This document shows, one piece after another, positions 1-8,506 of a stretch of DNA of 51,441 nt. Under the pieces are notes generated by a model. That model was not told the DNA's origin. It searched no databases and was given only the letters and a program-made list of their open reading frames with translations. This stretch comes from CAYSCS01 sp964429695. GTDB lineage: Bacteria; Acidobacteriota; Aminicenantia; Aminicenantales; Aminicenantaceae. Made by a program: the position numbers and the translations under genes. The stretch spans positions 1-51,441 of the forward strand of contig CAYSCS010000098.1 in the NCBI GenBank assembly GCA_964429695.1, read 5' to 3'. The stretch's first letter is position 1. Each line of letters begins with the position of its first letter.

Positions 1-1
1 A

Positions 2-295
2 TACGAGGCACATATTCGCGAAAAGGCATGTCCTGCGCTTCAATGTAAAGAGCTAATCGTTTATTACATCCTTCCTGAGAAATGTGTGGGTTGTTTGCTT
101 TGTCTCAAGAATTGCCCCGTGAATGCCATAAGCGGAGAGAGGAAGAAGCCTCATTTCATAGACCAGGAGATTTGTATAAAATGTGGCTCATGCCTTGAAG
201 TCTGTCCTCCCAAGGTTGCAGCGGTAAAGAAGTTTACAGGAAGGAAAAAAGAAAAAATAATTAAAGGCGCATATAGAGGAAGAGCAAAATCATGA
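2..295 (+). CDS. NuoF/HydB-like NADH-binding flavoprotein subunit, C-terminal part only
   Basis: This gene enters from the left edge; only its last 97 codons are visible. It starts mid-domain with a segment containing CPALQC, which resembles the conserved end of the NuoF NADH:ubiquinone oxidoreductase 51 kDa-type domain. A two-cluster ferredoxin domain follows, with CVGCLLCLKNCP and CIKCGSCLEVCP, each a C-x2-C-x2-C-x3-C motif for one [4Fe-4S] cluster. This C-terminal ferredoxin extension is typical of HydB and NuoF-like subunits of soluble hydrogenases, formate dehydrogenases and bifurcating transhydrogenases, not of respiratory complex I NuoF. Its stop overlaps the next start (ATGA), so the two are translationally coupled. 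The FMN and NADH sites and any NuoE-like partner lie outside the window, so the family call rests on the C-terminus and on context. Confidence 0.85.
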   Translation, partial: YEAHIREKACPALQCKELIVYYILPEKCVGCLLCLKNCPVNAISGERKKPHFIDQEICIKCGSCLEVCPPKVAAVKKFTGRKKEKIIKGAYRGRAKS

Positions 296-2823
296 AAATC
301 ATGCTCAATGGAAAAAAGATCGAGGTGGAGGGCAAGAGGACAATCCTCGATATTGCTCGAGATAACGGGATTTTCATACCTTCTCTCTGTGATCATTCAC
401 TTCTAACTCCCTTTGCGGGTTGCAGATTATGCCTCGTGGAAATAAAAGGTAAGAAAGGCTACTCTCCTTCATGTGCGACCTATGCTGAAGAGGGGATGGA
501 AATTTTGACTGAAACTCCCCAAATCCAGAAGATGAGGAAGCAGATTCTGGAGTTCATTCTCTCTGAACATCCACATTCGTGTCTAATCTGCAGTGAGAAG
601 AAGAGTTGCGAGGATTATAAATCCACCATCAGGAAAGTGGGGGAGGTTACCGGATGCGTGTTCTGCCCTAGAAATGGCCGCTGTGAACTTCAGAAGGTTG
701 TGGAGGCTCTAGGGATTGAGAAAGTCAGTTTTCCCTCGATTTATAAAGAATATGAGGTCAAAAAAAATGATCCTTTTTTTGACCGAAACTACAACCTCTG
801 TATTCTCTGTGGAAGGTGTGTAAGGGTCTGCCATGAAGTGAGGGGAGCATCTGCTATTTCTTTCATTTACAGAGGCACTAAGGCTGTAATCGGTACCGCC
901 TTAGACCGTTCACTCATAGAGTGCGGATGTCAGTTTTGCGGGGCCTGTGTGGATATCTGCCCTACGGGAGCTCTCGTTGAAAGGGGAGTGAAATATGAGA
1001 TTATGGAGGATGAAATAAAGAAAACAATCTGTCCTCTGTGCAGCATGGGCTGTGAGCTTGAAGCCTTGCTTAGTAAAGGGAGAATCTTGAGTTTTCGTCC
1101 CTCTCCCCATGGACCTTCAAATCAAGGTCAAGCATGCGTTAGGGGAAGATTCGCCTTGAGGGAAGTTATTTATAGCAAACGAAGGATTCTTCGTCCCCTG
1201 CTTAGAAAAGATCATCTGTTGCTTGAAGAGAGTTGGGAGGTAGCCTTGGATTTTGTGGCTGAGAGGCTCAAAGGATATTCTGGAAATGAAGTTGGTATAG
1301 TTATTTCCCCTCAAGTTTCGGCTGAGGATATCTATATTTTTAAACGATTTGCAACAGAAGTTCTAAAGACAGAAAATCTCGTCCTCAGCGTTGCGGATGA
1401 GTATATGGCCATGCTGAGGCAAATCCTTGAGGGAGACGGCTTTTCTCAAGACCTGAATTTGAACCCGAAGGACATAGCAAAAGCAAAGACAATATTTATC
1501 GTCGAGGAAGATTTGCCTTTAACCCATCCCATTCTCTGGCTCGAAGTATTGAAGGCGAGAAGGAATGGAGCAGATTTAATAGTCTCCTCTCCAAGAGAGA
1601 TGAGCTGGGCACGATTTGCCACAATTTACCTTCTCCATAAGGCAGGGAGTGAGCCTTGGCTTTTCGATTTCATGAGCAAGATTCTTGCAGAGAAAAACAG
1701 GCCCTCTCCTCAGACTCATGAAAATAACTTTGATTCTTTACTCAAGAGGCTTTCTGAGCTTGACCTTTCTCAGGCTGGAGACCTTTCTGGGTTGGGAGGA
1801 GAGGAGATAAACAAGGCTGCTTTTCATCTTGAAAGAGGTGCTCCTGTGGTATTTATTTTTGGTGCTTCACTTTCTCTTTCCCCATTTGGGAAAGAAGCTA
1901 TCTTTTCACTCCTAAACCTTGCTTTGTTGTGTGGAGCCAAAATTTTTCCTCTTGGATTGGAAAATAACCTGAGAAGCGGCATCGAGATTTTAATGAGAAA
2001 ATCAAAAAATGGCCTTTCTTTAACCGAAATCTTAAAGAAGACGAGAGAAGGAAAAATAAAGGCGCTTTATCTTGCTTCGCCTTTCCCTTCACTCCAAAAC
2101 CATAATCTTGATTTTCTCTTGATTCAGGATTGTTTCGCTGGGGAAAACATTCACTTTGCTGATGTTGTGCTTCCGGCTGCCACTTTTGCCGAAACTGAAG
2201 GAATTTTCATAAATTTTGAAGGGAGGATACAGCTTTCAAAGAGAATCATTCAGCCTAGAGGAGATTCCAAGCCTGATTGGTGGATAATTTCTCAGATAGC
2301 AAGACGAATGGGGAGGAGAGATTTCGATTATCAGAAAGCTTCTGAAATTCTGAGAGAAATGAGCAAAGTTATTCCTAGTTTTTCAAGGCTCTCCTACTCG
2401 AGGCTTGAAAAAGGAGACGTTTTTTTCGGAGAAAAAAGAAGAGAGAAAAAGAATCGCAGGGGAAATTTTAAGATTGGCGCAGAATATCCTTCGCCAAAAG
2501 GAGGGAATGGTTTTGTCCTTCTCCGCGAATACAGCCTTGATTACTATCGGGGCCTCAACCTTTCAGAGGAGGTTAAAGGCTTAAAGCTTCTCCGAGACCC
2601 AAACTGGATAAGGATTTCTTCAGAGGATAGAAAGATGCTGAACCTTGAGGACGGGGAGGAGGTAGAGCTGGAGATTTCTCAGAATAAAATAAAGGGTGCG
2701 GTGAAGACGATGGATAATTTTCCCCAAGGAGTTTTGGGGCTAAGCTTTTTCTGGAATAAGGCTTACTTAGAAGGCCTGAAAGGTCAAGATTTACTGAAGG
2801 TAAGAATAAAAAGAGGGAAATGA
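292..2823 (+). CDS. NuoG-like Fe-S / molybdopterin-domain oxidoreductase subunit
   Basis: This 843-residue protein is built like NuoG or a formate dehydrogenase alpha chain. A [2Fe-2S] ferredoxin domain (about residues 1-75, GCRLC) is followed by a His-Cys cluster site (HPHSCLIC then a Cys six further on). An additional C-x2-C-x5-C stretch (GCVFC to CELQ) comes next. Two [4Fe-4S] motifs (CILCGRCVRVC and CQFCGACVDIC) lead into a molybdopterin Fe4S4 site (CPLCSMGC, later CVRGRF). The rest is molybdopterin oxidoreductase fold with the usual DVVLPAATFAETEG segment. Where formate dehydrogenases carry the metal-binding Cys or Sec, I see VLSVADEY without cysteine, so it is more likely an electron-transfer subunit than a formate dehydrogenase. 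It probably partners the upstream NuoF-like protein and the downstream NfnAB. The start is preceded by AGAGGAAGAG. Substrate and true electron acceptor are unknown. Confidence 0.85.
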   Translation: MKIMLNGKKIEVEGKRTILDIARDNGIFIPSLCDHSLLTPFAGCRLCLVEIKGKKGYSPSCATYAEEGMEILTETPQIQKMRKQILEFILSEHPHSCLICSEKKSCEDYKSTIRKVGEVTGCVFCPRNGRCELQKVVEALGIEKVSFPSIYKEYEVKKNDPFFDRNYNLCILCGRCVRVCHEVRGASAISFIYRGTKAVIGTALDRSLIECGCQFCGACVDICPTGALVERGVKYEIMEDEIKKTICPLCSMGCELEALLSKGRILSFRPSPHGPSNQGQACVRGRFALREVIYSKRRILRPLLRKDHLLLEESWEVALDFVAERLKGYSGNEVGIVISPQVSAEDIYIFKRFATEVLKTENLVLSVADEYMAMLRQILEGDGFSQDLNLNPKDIAKAKTIFIVEEDLPLTHPILWLEVLKARRNGADLIVSSPREMSWARFATIYLLHKAGSEPWLFDFMSKILAEKNRPSPQTHENNFDSLLKRLSELDLSQAGDLSGLGGEEINKAAFHLERGAPVVFIFGASLSLSPFGKEAIFSLLNLALLCGAKIFPLGLENNLRSGIEILMRKSKNGLSLTEILKKTREGKIKALYLASPFPSLQNHNLDFLLIQDCFAGENIHFADVVLPAATFAETEGIFINFEGRIQLSKRIIQPRGDSKPDWWIISQIARRMGRRDFDYQKASEILREMSKVIPSFSRLSYSRLEKGDVFFGEKRREKKNRRGNFKIGAEYPSPKGGNGFVLLREYSLDYYRGLNLSEEVKGLKLLRDPNWIRISSEDRKMLNLEDGEEVELEISQNKIKGAVKTMDNFPQGVLGLSFFWNKAYLEGLKGQDLLKVRIKRGK

Positions 2824-3656
2824 TGGCCAAAGTGCTGAAAAGAGAACGTCTCGTGCCCAACATCCATCTGCTTGAGGTTGAAGCACCCGAGATTGCTTTA
2901 AAGTGCCGACCAGGTCAATTCCTAATCCTCATGCCTGATGAGCGGGGAGAAAGAATCCCCCTCACTATCTCAGATTGGGATAAAGAGAAAGGCTCTATAA
3001 CCTTGGTTTTTCTTGTGGTAGGGACCTCAACCCATAAGCTTTCTAGGCTAAAAGAAAATGACGAAATCCCGGTCGTTGTTGGACCCTTAGGGAAGCCTTC
3101 GGAGATAGATAAATTTGGGACTGTGCTTTGTGCAGGAGGGTGTTTTGGGATTGCTTCAATCTATCCTCTCGTAAGAGCGCTCAAAGAGGCGGGGAATAGA
3201 GTGATTACTCTTGTGGACGTTAAAGCCAGATATCTGCTTTACTGGGAAGAAAGGTTGAAAAAGTTTAGTGACCGCTTTCTTGTTTCTTCTCGAGATAGCT
3301 ATTTTAACTGTAAAGAATTCATTCCCCAAGTCCTGAAAGAAGTCTTAGAGGAAGAAAAAAGAGTAGATCGCCTGATATCTATCGGATGCACATACTTGAT
3401 GTTTGTTTGTTCAGAGACGACCAGGCCTCTGGGGATAAAGACCGTTGTCAGTCTCAATCCGATAATGGTAGATGGAACTGGGATGTGCGGAGCCTGTAGG
3501 GTTACTGTGGGAGGGAAGACGAGGTTTGCTTGTGTGGATGGCCCAGATTTTGATGGGCATCAAGTAGAGTGGGATGAGCTTTTTACCCGGCGCAAATCCT
3601 ATTTTGAGGATGAAATTCAATCTCTCTTGAACTGGGAAAAAAAGTGCTATCCCTGA
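2820..3656 (+). CDS. nfnA: NfnA-like ferredoxin:NADP+ oxidoreductase subunit alpha (FAD/NAD and [2Fe-2S])
   Basis: This 278-residue protein matches the small subunit of NADH-dependent reduced ferredoxin:NADP+ oxidoreductase, also annotated as a dihydroorotate-dehydrogenase electron-transfer-like protein. An FAD-binding barrel at the N-terminus (RPGQFLIL, RIPLTIS) precedes a nucleotide-binding domain (VLCAGGCFGIASIYPL). The [2Fe-2S] site near the end has the NfnA pattern D-x4-C-x2-C-x11-C (Asp218, Cys223, Cys226, Cys238). The first ligand is thus the unusual aspartate known from Thermotoga NfnA. FACVDGPDFDGH follows, as in the family. The start overlaps the upstream stop (ATGATGG: ATG at 2820 or 2823). 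With the next gene it should form an electron-bifurcating transhydrogenase core in the cytoplasm. Here that core may be wired to the NuoFG-like subunits; this last point is inference. Confidence 0.9.
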   Translation: MMAKVLKRERLVPNIHLLEVEAPEIALKCRPGQFLILMPDERGERIPLTISDWDKEKGSITLVFLVVGTSTHKLSRLKENDEIPVVVGPLGKPSEIDKFGTVLCAGGCFGIASIYPLVRALKEAGNRVITLVDVKARYLLYWEERLKKFSDRFLVSSRDSYFNCKEFIPQVLKEVLEEEKRVDRLISIGCTYLMFVCSETTRPLGIKTVVSLNPIMVDGTGMCGACRVTVGGKTRFACVDGPDFDGHQVEWDELFTRRKSYFEDEIQSLLNWEKKCYP

Positions 3657-3671
3657 GGAAATGAGGGGAAA

Positions 3672-5171
3672 ATGGCCGAGGCGAAAAAAGAAATGACCCT
3701 TGAGCTTAAAGAAGGGCTCAAGGCTGAGTTTGAAAAGGAGTGGAGAAAACAACTGCGCAAGTCAATTCCCCTTAAGGAAAGGATGAAGATCCCCCGCCAG
3801 AAAATGCCAGAAAGAAGCGCCGAAGAAAGGGTTAAAGATTTCCACGAAGTAAACCTTGGTCTTGACGAAGCCCTTGCACGGGAAGAGGCAAAAAGATGTC
3901 TCGATTGCGTTAATCCTCAATGTGTGCTCGGGTGTCCAGTGGGAATCGATATCCCTACCTTCATTAAGCTCATTGAAATAGGAGATTTTCCCCAGAGCAT
4001 ACGCAAGCTCAAAGAAAAAAATGCACTCCCCGGGATATGTGGAAGGGTATGTCCTCAGGAGACTCAGTGTGAGGAGGTCTGTAACTTAAAGAAGGCAACC
4101 GGGGTTTCTGTGGCCATAGGTAATCTGGAGAGGTTTGCCTCTGATTATGAAAGAACACAAAGCAAGATTTATATCCCTTCTCTTCCTCCCTCAACAGGGA
4201 AGAAAGTCGCCGTCATTGGTGCAGGCCCTGCAGGCCTTACAGTTGCAGGAGACCTGGCAATAAAAGGACATCGAGTGACAATCTTCGAGGCTCTCCACGT
4301 GGCTGGCGGAGTGTTGGTTTATGGGATTCCTGAATTTCGTCTTCCCAAAGGCATCCTTGAGTCAGAAGTGGATTACCTTAAGAAACTCGGCGTCGAATTC
4401 AAAATGAACTTCGTCGTGGGAATGACGGCTACTCTCGATGACCTCAGAGCGGAGGGGTATGAAGCCTTCTTTATCGGCACAGGTGCGGGGTTGCCCAATT
4501 TTATGCATATCCCTGGGGAGAATCTCGTCGGGGTCTATTCTGCTAACGAATATCTTACTCGTGTGAACCTGATGAGGGCCTATGAATTTCCTGAATATGA
4601 TACACCCGTCTTGAGAGCCAGAAAGGCAGCAGTCATTGGAGGAGGAAATGTGGCCATGGATTCGGTGAGGACAGCAAAGAGACTGGGAGCAGAAAAGGCA
4701 ACAATCGTGTATCGACGTTCGAGAGTGGAGATGCCAGCAAGAGTTGAAGAAGTTAAACATGCAGAAGAAGAAGGCATAGAATTTCATTTTCTTACCACTC
4801 CCATCAGATTCATAGGAGATGAGAGAGGACGGGTTTGTGCCATGGAATGCTTGAGAATGGAGCTTGGGGAACCTGATTCTTCGGGGAGAAGAAGGCCAGT
4901 TCCCATTGAAGGTTCAGAGTTCATCATGGAAGTGGATATGGTGGTAGTAGCCATCGGCCAGAGCCCAAACCCTCTCATCCCCAGAACTACTCCTGAACTT
5001 AAGGTCGGGAAATGGGGAAATATCGAGGTCAACTGGGAGACTATGGCAACGAGCAGAGAAGGAGTCTATGCAGGAGGAGACATAGTCAGGGGAGGAGCTA
5101 CAGTGATCCTTGCCATGGGAGATGGGAGGATTGCGGCAAATGAAATTGATAAATATTTAAAGAATAAATGA
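3672..5171 (+). CDS. nfnB: NfnB-like / GltD-like FAD- and NAD(P)-dependent oxidoreductase
   Basis: This 499-residue protein has the glutamate-synthase small-chain architecture. An N-terminal helical domain with two cysteine clusters (CLDCVNPQCVLGC near residue 76 and CGRVCPQETQC near 118) binds two [4Fe-4S] clusters. An FAD Rossmann motif (VAVIGAGPAGLT) and an NADPH-type Rossmann motif (AAVIGGGNVAMD) follow, and the FAD-domain end reads YAGGDIVRGGATV. A free-standing GltD would normally sit beside gltB. Here it directly follows nfnA, 15 bases downstream, so NfnB, the ferredoxin- and NADP-binding subunit of NfnAB, is the better name. The first roughly 45 residues are charged and longer than in many GltD proteins. 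GAGGGGA lies just before ATG 3672. The pair would exchange electrons between NADH, NADPH and ferredoxin. Confidence 0.9.
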   Translation: MAEAKKEMTLELKEGLKAEFEKEWRKQLRKSIPLKERMKIPRQKMPERSAEERVKDFHEVNLGLDEALAREEAKRCLDCVNPQCVLGCPVGIDIPTFIKLIEIGDFPQSIRKLKEKNALPGICGRVCPQETQCEEVCNLKKATGVSVAIGNLERFASDYERTQSKIYIPSLPPSTGKKVAVIGAGPAGLTVAGDLAIKGHRVTIFEALHVAGGVLVYGIPEFRLPKGILESEVDYLKKLGVEFKMNFVVGMTATLDDLRAEGYEAFFIGTGAGLPNFMHIPGENLVGVYSANEYLTRVNLMRAYEFPEYDTPVLRARKAAVIGGGNVAMDSVRTAKRLGAEKATIVYRRSRVEMPARVEEVKHAEEEGIEFHFLTTPIRFIGDERGRVCAMECLRMELGEPDSSGRRRPVPIEGSEFIMEVDMVVVAIGQSPNPLIPRTTPELKVGKWGNIEVNWETMATSREGVYAGGDIVRGGATVILAMGDGRIAANEIDKYLKNK

Positions 5172-5180
5172 GGGGTTCAA

Positions 5181-6479
5181 ATGAGCTGGGTGGATAAATA
5201 CAAAGAAAAATTGGTGAGTGCAGAAGAGGCTGTTTCGATAATCAAAAGCAGAGAGCGAGTTTATGTCAGTGGAAATGCTGCTACTCCATATGTCCTGTTG
5301 AAAGCCCTCGCGGAGAGGAAGGATGAACTTGAAGAAGTGGAACTTACCCATGTGCTTCTGCTTGGGGAGGATCCACTTTCAAGGCCAGAAATGGAAGGCC
5401 ATTTTCGACACAACTCACTCTTTGTGGGACCTGCTGATAGGAAAGCCATCAATGAGGGAAGAGCTGACTACGTACCCATCTTTCTCCATCAGATACCGAA
5501 TCTATTCTATTCAGGTCAGATGCCTATAGATGTAGCCATGCTCCACCTCTCCCCTCCAGATGAGCATGGCTTCCTGAGTTACGGTGTTGAGGTGCTTGCT
5601 TCAAAAGCGGCCGCAGAGACAGCAAATGTTGTCATCGCTCAGGTTAACGAGAAGATGCCCAGAGTTCTGGGGGATTCTTTCATTCATGTCTCGAGGTTGC
5701 ATAAAATAGTCGAAGTTTCAGAAGACCTTCCCCAGCTTGAAAAAAAGCCTTTCTCCGAGGTGGAAAGAAAAATAGGAAATTACATCGCAGGTTTGATTGA
5801 AGATGGCTCAACCCTTCAACTGGGGATAGGGGGAATCCCGGATGCAGTTCTTTCTGCACTGAAGGATAGGAAAGACCTGGGAATCCATACCGAAATGGTT
5901 TCTGACGGGGTGATGGAAGCCATCGATGCAGGAATCATCACCGGTGCAAAAAAGACCTTTCATCCTTATAAGGTGGTGATGACCTTCATCCTTGGCTCAC
6001 AGAAGCTTTATGATTACGTGGACAACAATCCTGTTTTCGAGGCTCATCCCACGGATTACACCAACCATCCTTTCAATGTTGCTCAAAATGAAAAGATGAT
6101 TGCCATAAATTCGGCAATTGAGGTGGATATCACAGGGCAGGTCTGTTCAGACTCAATCGGTACCTATATCTACAGCGGTTTTGGAGGCCAGGTGGATTTC
6201 ATCCGAGGCGCGGCTCACTCAAAAGGAGGGAAGCCTATAATAGCCCTTCCCTCGACAGCAAAAGGTGGAGAAATGTCCCGAATAGTGCCCTACCTCCAGA
6301 AGGGAGCCGGAGTGGTTACTACTAGGGCGGATGTGATGTATGTTGTCACGGAATATGGCGTTGCCTATCTGCATGGGAAAAACCTCAAGGAGAGGACTGA
6401 GGCGCTCATCAACATCGCTCATCCGAAATTCCGTCCAGAACTTATTAAAGAGGCAAAGAAGAGGAACCTTTTACAATAA
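5181..6479 (+). CDS. Acetyl-CoA hydrolase/transferase family protein (4-hydroxybutyrate CoA-transferase type)
   Basis: This 432-residue protein is a class I CoA-transferase of the acetyl-CoA hydrolase/4-hydroxybutyrate CoA-transferase family. The catalytic glutamate that forms the acyl-CoA thioester is present in HTEMVSDG. It falls at residue 238, the same number as in the clostridial 4-hydroxybutyrate enzyme. Other family landmarks are GIGGIPDAVL before it and a glycine-rich GFGGQVDFIRGA after it. It likely transfers CoA between an acyl-CoA and acetate or another short acid, giving acetate formation or acid activation during fermentation. It starts 9 bases after nfnB with GAGGGG ahead of the ATG, so it probably belongs to the same operon and links redox balancing to acyl-CoA metabolism. 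The true acid substrate cannot be read from sequence. Confidence 0.88.
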   Translation: MSWVDKYKEKLVSAEEAVSIIKSRERVYVSGNAATPYVLLKALAERKDELEEVELTHVLLLGEDPLSRPEMEGHFRHNSLFVGPADRKAINEGRADYVPIFLHQIPNLFYSGQMPIDVAMLHLSPPDEHGFLSYGVEVLASKAAAETANVVIAQVNEKMPRVLGDSFIHVSRLHKIVEVSEDLPQLEKKPFSEVERKIGNYIAGLIEDGSTLQLGIGGIPDAVLSALKDRKDLGIHTEMVSDGVMEAIDAGIITGAKKTFHPYKVVMTFILGSQKLYDYVDNNPVFEAHPTDYTNHPFNVAQNEKMIAINSAIEVDITGQVCSDSIGTYIYSGFGGQVDFIRGAAHSKGGKPIIALPSTAKGGEMSRIVPYLQKGAGVVTTRADVMYVVTEYGVAYLHGKNLKERTEALINIAHPKFRPELIKEAKKRNLLQ

Positions 6480-6493
6480 ATAGAACATCTTTG

Positions 6494-7174
6494 ATGAAGC
6501 AATCCAGCCTCTTTCCTCCTGAAAAGGGACACATCGGCACAGATGAGTCAGGGAAGGGTGATTATTTTGGTCCCCTTGTCGTAGCTGCTGTCTACGTTCC
6601 AGATGACCAGTTTCCAGTGCTCAAAGAGTTAGGGGTAAAAGATAGCAAGAGATTTTCAGATAGGAAGGTGGAGGAACTTTCCCGCCTCATCAAAAAAGGA
6701 TACAAGCATTCACTGGTTTCCATCGGGCCTGAAAAATATAATGAATTGTACAAAAATCTTCGCAACCTCAACAGAATTCTCGCTTGGGCTCATGCAAGAG
6801 CAATAGAAAATATCCTTGAAGAGATAAATTGTGTTCTTGCCATAACTGACCAATTTGGGGACAAAGCATACGTTCTCAATGCCTTGATGAAGAAGGGGAA
6901 AAAAATTGAGCTCATTCAGAAACCGAAGGCAGAAGAGGACCTGGCTGTGGCCGCCGCATCGATTCTAGCCAGGGCTGAATTTTTAAAACGCCTCCATTTC
7001 CTTTCCCGAGACCTCGGTCTTCAGCTTCCCAAGGGTTCCTCACCCCTGGCCGAAGAGGCTGGGGTAAGGCTTGTGAAAGAAAGAGGGCCCTCAATCCTGG
7101 AAAAAGTAGCAAAGGTACACTTCAAGCTGACCGAAAGGATCAGAGTTCTCGTAGAGGGCGAGGAAGGAGTTTAG
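6494..7174 (+). CDS. rnhC: Ribonuclease HIII-like, catalytic domain only
   Basis: This 226-residue protein carries the RNase HIII signature GTDESGKGDYFGP (residues 15-27). The first two acidic active-site residues (Asp17, Glu18) are followed by AITDQFGD with the third Asp and by DLAVAAASILARAEF. It should cut RNA in RNA-DNA hybrids, removing R-loops and primers. Family members usually have about 300 residues because of an N-terminal TBP-like hybrid-binding domain. That domain is missing here, and the preceding gene ends only 14 bases upstream, so it has not simply been missed. I chose ATG 6494; TTG 6491 is also possible. No strong ribosome binding site is visible, so it may depend on coupling with the CoA-transferase gene. 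Confidence 0.85.
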   Translation: MKQSSLFPPEKGHIGTDESGKGDYFGPLVVAAVYVPDDQFPVLKELGVKDSKRFSDRKVEELSRLIKKGYKHSLVSIGPEKYNELYKNLRNLNRILAWAHARAIENILEEINCVLAITDQFGDKAYVLNALMKKGKKIELIQKPKAEEDLAVAAASILARAEFLKRLHFLSRDLGLQLPKGSSPLAEEAGVRLVKERGPSILEKVAKVHFKLTERIRVLVEGEEGV

Positions 7175-7237
7175 GTATTCATTTAGATTTCGTTAAGATT
7201 GAAACGCCGGGAAATGGGGGAAATGAATTTTTAAGAA

Positions 7238-7266
7238 CTGAAAAAAAAGAAGATAAAGGTTATAAT
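7238..7266 (+). promoter_or_regulatory. Candidate sigma70-type promoter for alaX
   Basis: CTGAAA (7238-7243) and a perfect TATAAT (7261-7266) are 17 bases apart, in the 130-base gap after rnhC. The predicted start of transcription lies about 30 bases before the TTG start of the alanyl-tRNA editing gene and leaves room for its AAGGAG site. The -35 box matches only four of six positions. Confidence 0.5.
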
Positions 7267-7304
7267 GAATTAATGCTGAAAGGGGCCGGGAAAGGAGCAA
7301 GTCA

Positions 7305-8501
7305 TTGGAAGAAATAATAACAACAAGGATTTATTTAGAGGACTCCTATTGCCGCGAGTTTGAGGCGCGAATAAGAGAGAGGTTGCTTTATAAAGAAAAA
7401 CCAGCCTTGATTCTTGATAAAACTTGTTTCTATCCTGAATCAGGCGGTCAGCCTCATGATACTGGCTGGATAAATGAGGTCAGGGTTGTGGCTGTGGTAG
7501 AAGAGGGAGAAGAGGTCATTCATCTTCTAGAAAAAGAAGTTGCTGGTGATTGGGTGAGAGGCAAGATAGATTGGAAGAGACGCTTTGACCATATGCAACA
7601 GCATGCAGGGCAGCATATCCTCTCCCAGAGTTTTTTTGAATTGCTAAAAGGAGAAACGCTATCTTTTCATCTAGGAGAGCTCGTTTCCACAGTGGAGATA
7701 AATATCGAAGAAATTGATGAAGATGAGGTAGAAAAGATTGAGAGGAGGGCGAATTCAATCGTTTTTGAAGATAGAGAAATAAAGACTTATTTCATTCCTA
7801 AAGAAAACATAGATAGTATTCCCTTGAGAAAGCCCCCAAAGAAGGAAGGATTGATTCGGGTCGTTGAAGTTTCTGAATATGATTACTCGGCTTGTGGGGG
7901 GACCCATCCGAAGAGGACGGGAGAGGTGGGGTTGATAAAGATTCTCAAATGGGAGAGAATCAGAGGCAATTTGAGGTTTGAATTCCTTTGCGGCTCGAGG
8001 GCAGTCGAGGATTATATCTTAAAGAATAGATTGCTCCGGGAATTGTCCAGAAAATTTACCGTTCAGGATAGGGATGTATTATCTTCTGTGGAGAAGGTTC
8101 TTACTGAAGTCAGGGATCTGAAGAGAGAAAACAGGAGACTCCTCGAGCAATCGATAGAGAATGAGGCTCAGAGAGTGGCTCGCGAAGCTGAGGGGAAAAT
8201 AATTCAGGAGATTTTCGAAAATAGAGCCGTTGAAGAAATCCGCAATCTGGCTATAAAACTGATTAAAAAGGGAAGCTTCGTTGTGCTTTATGGGATAAGG
8301 GGAAAAGAAAGAGTTCATCTCATCCTTGCCCGCTCTGATGAGTTTGGAATTGACCTCCGCCGCTTTGTCGGAGAAATCTCTAGATTAATCGAGGGCAAGG
8401 GAGGAGGACAACCCTCTCTCGTTGAAATTTCCGGCGTGAATGAAAAGAATCTCGAATTTGCGCTTTTAAAAGCAAAGGATTCTATCGAGAAAGAGATATA
8501 G
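7305..8501 (+). CDS. alaX: Alanyl-tRNA editing protein AlaX, long form with DHHA1 domain
   Basis: This 398-residue protein resembles the second half of alanyl-tRNA synthetase without the aminoacylation domain. It has a beta-barrel domain (YPESGGQPHDTG), then the editing site with zinc ligands in HAGQH (His100, His104) and CGGTH (Cys197, His201). A coiled-coil segment spans about residues 255-300, and the C-terminal DHHA1 domain ends with GKGGGQPSL. It should hydrolyse Ser- or Gly-tRNAAla in trans in the cytoplasm. The start is TTG 7305: AAGGAG at 7292-7297 is 7 bases ahead and the reading begins exactly at the conserved N-terminus. It converges on the permease gene that ends 5 bases further on. 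Confidence 0.9.
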   Translation: MEEIITTRIYLEDSYCREFEARIRERLLYKEKPALILDKTCFYPESGGQPHDTGWINEVRVVAVVEEGEEVIHLLEKEVAGDWVRGKIDWKRRFDHMQQHAGQHILSQSFFELLKGETLSFHLGELVSTVEINIEEIDEDEVEKIERRANSIVFEDREIKTYFIPKENIDSIPLRKPPKKEGLIRVVEVSEYDYSACGGTHPKRTGEVGLIKILKWERIRGNLRFEFLCGSRAVEDYILKNRLLRELSRKFTVQDRDVLSSVEKVLTEVRDLKRENRRLLEQSIENEAQRVAREAEGKIIQEIFENRAVEEIRNLAIKLIKKGSFVVLYGIRGKERVHLILARSDEFGIDLRRFVGEISRLIEGKGGGQPSLVEISGVNEKNLEFALLKAKDSIEKEI

Positions 8502-8506
8502 AGGCT

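Noticed and set aside
292..2823. Formate dehydrogenase alpha subunit
   Set aside because: The architecture fits, but the expected Mo-binding Cys or Sec region has no cysteine and no in-frame TGA, so a NuoG-like electron-transfer role is preferred.
3672..5171. Glutamate synthase small subunit (gltD)
   Set aside because: The family is shared, but it sits directly after an NfnA with the diagnostic Asp-Cys cluster motif and no gltB is nearby.
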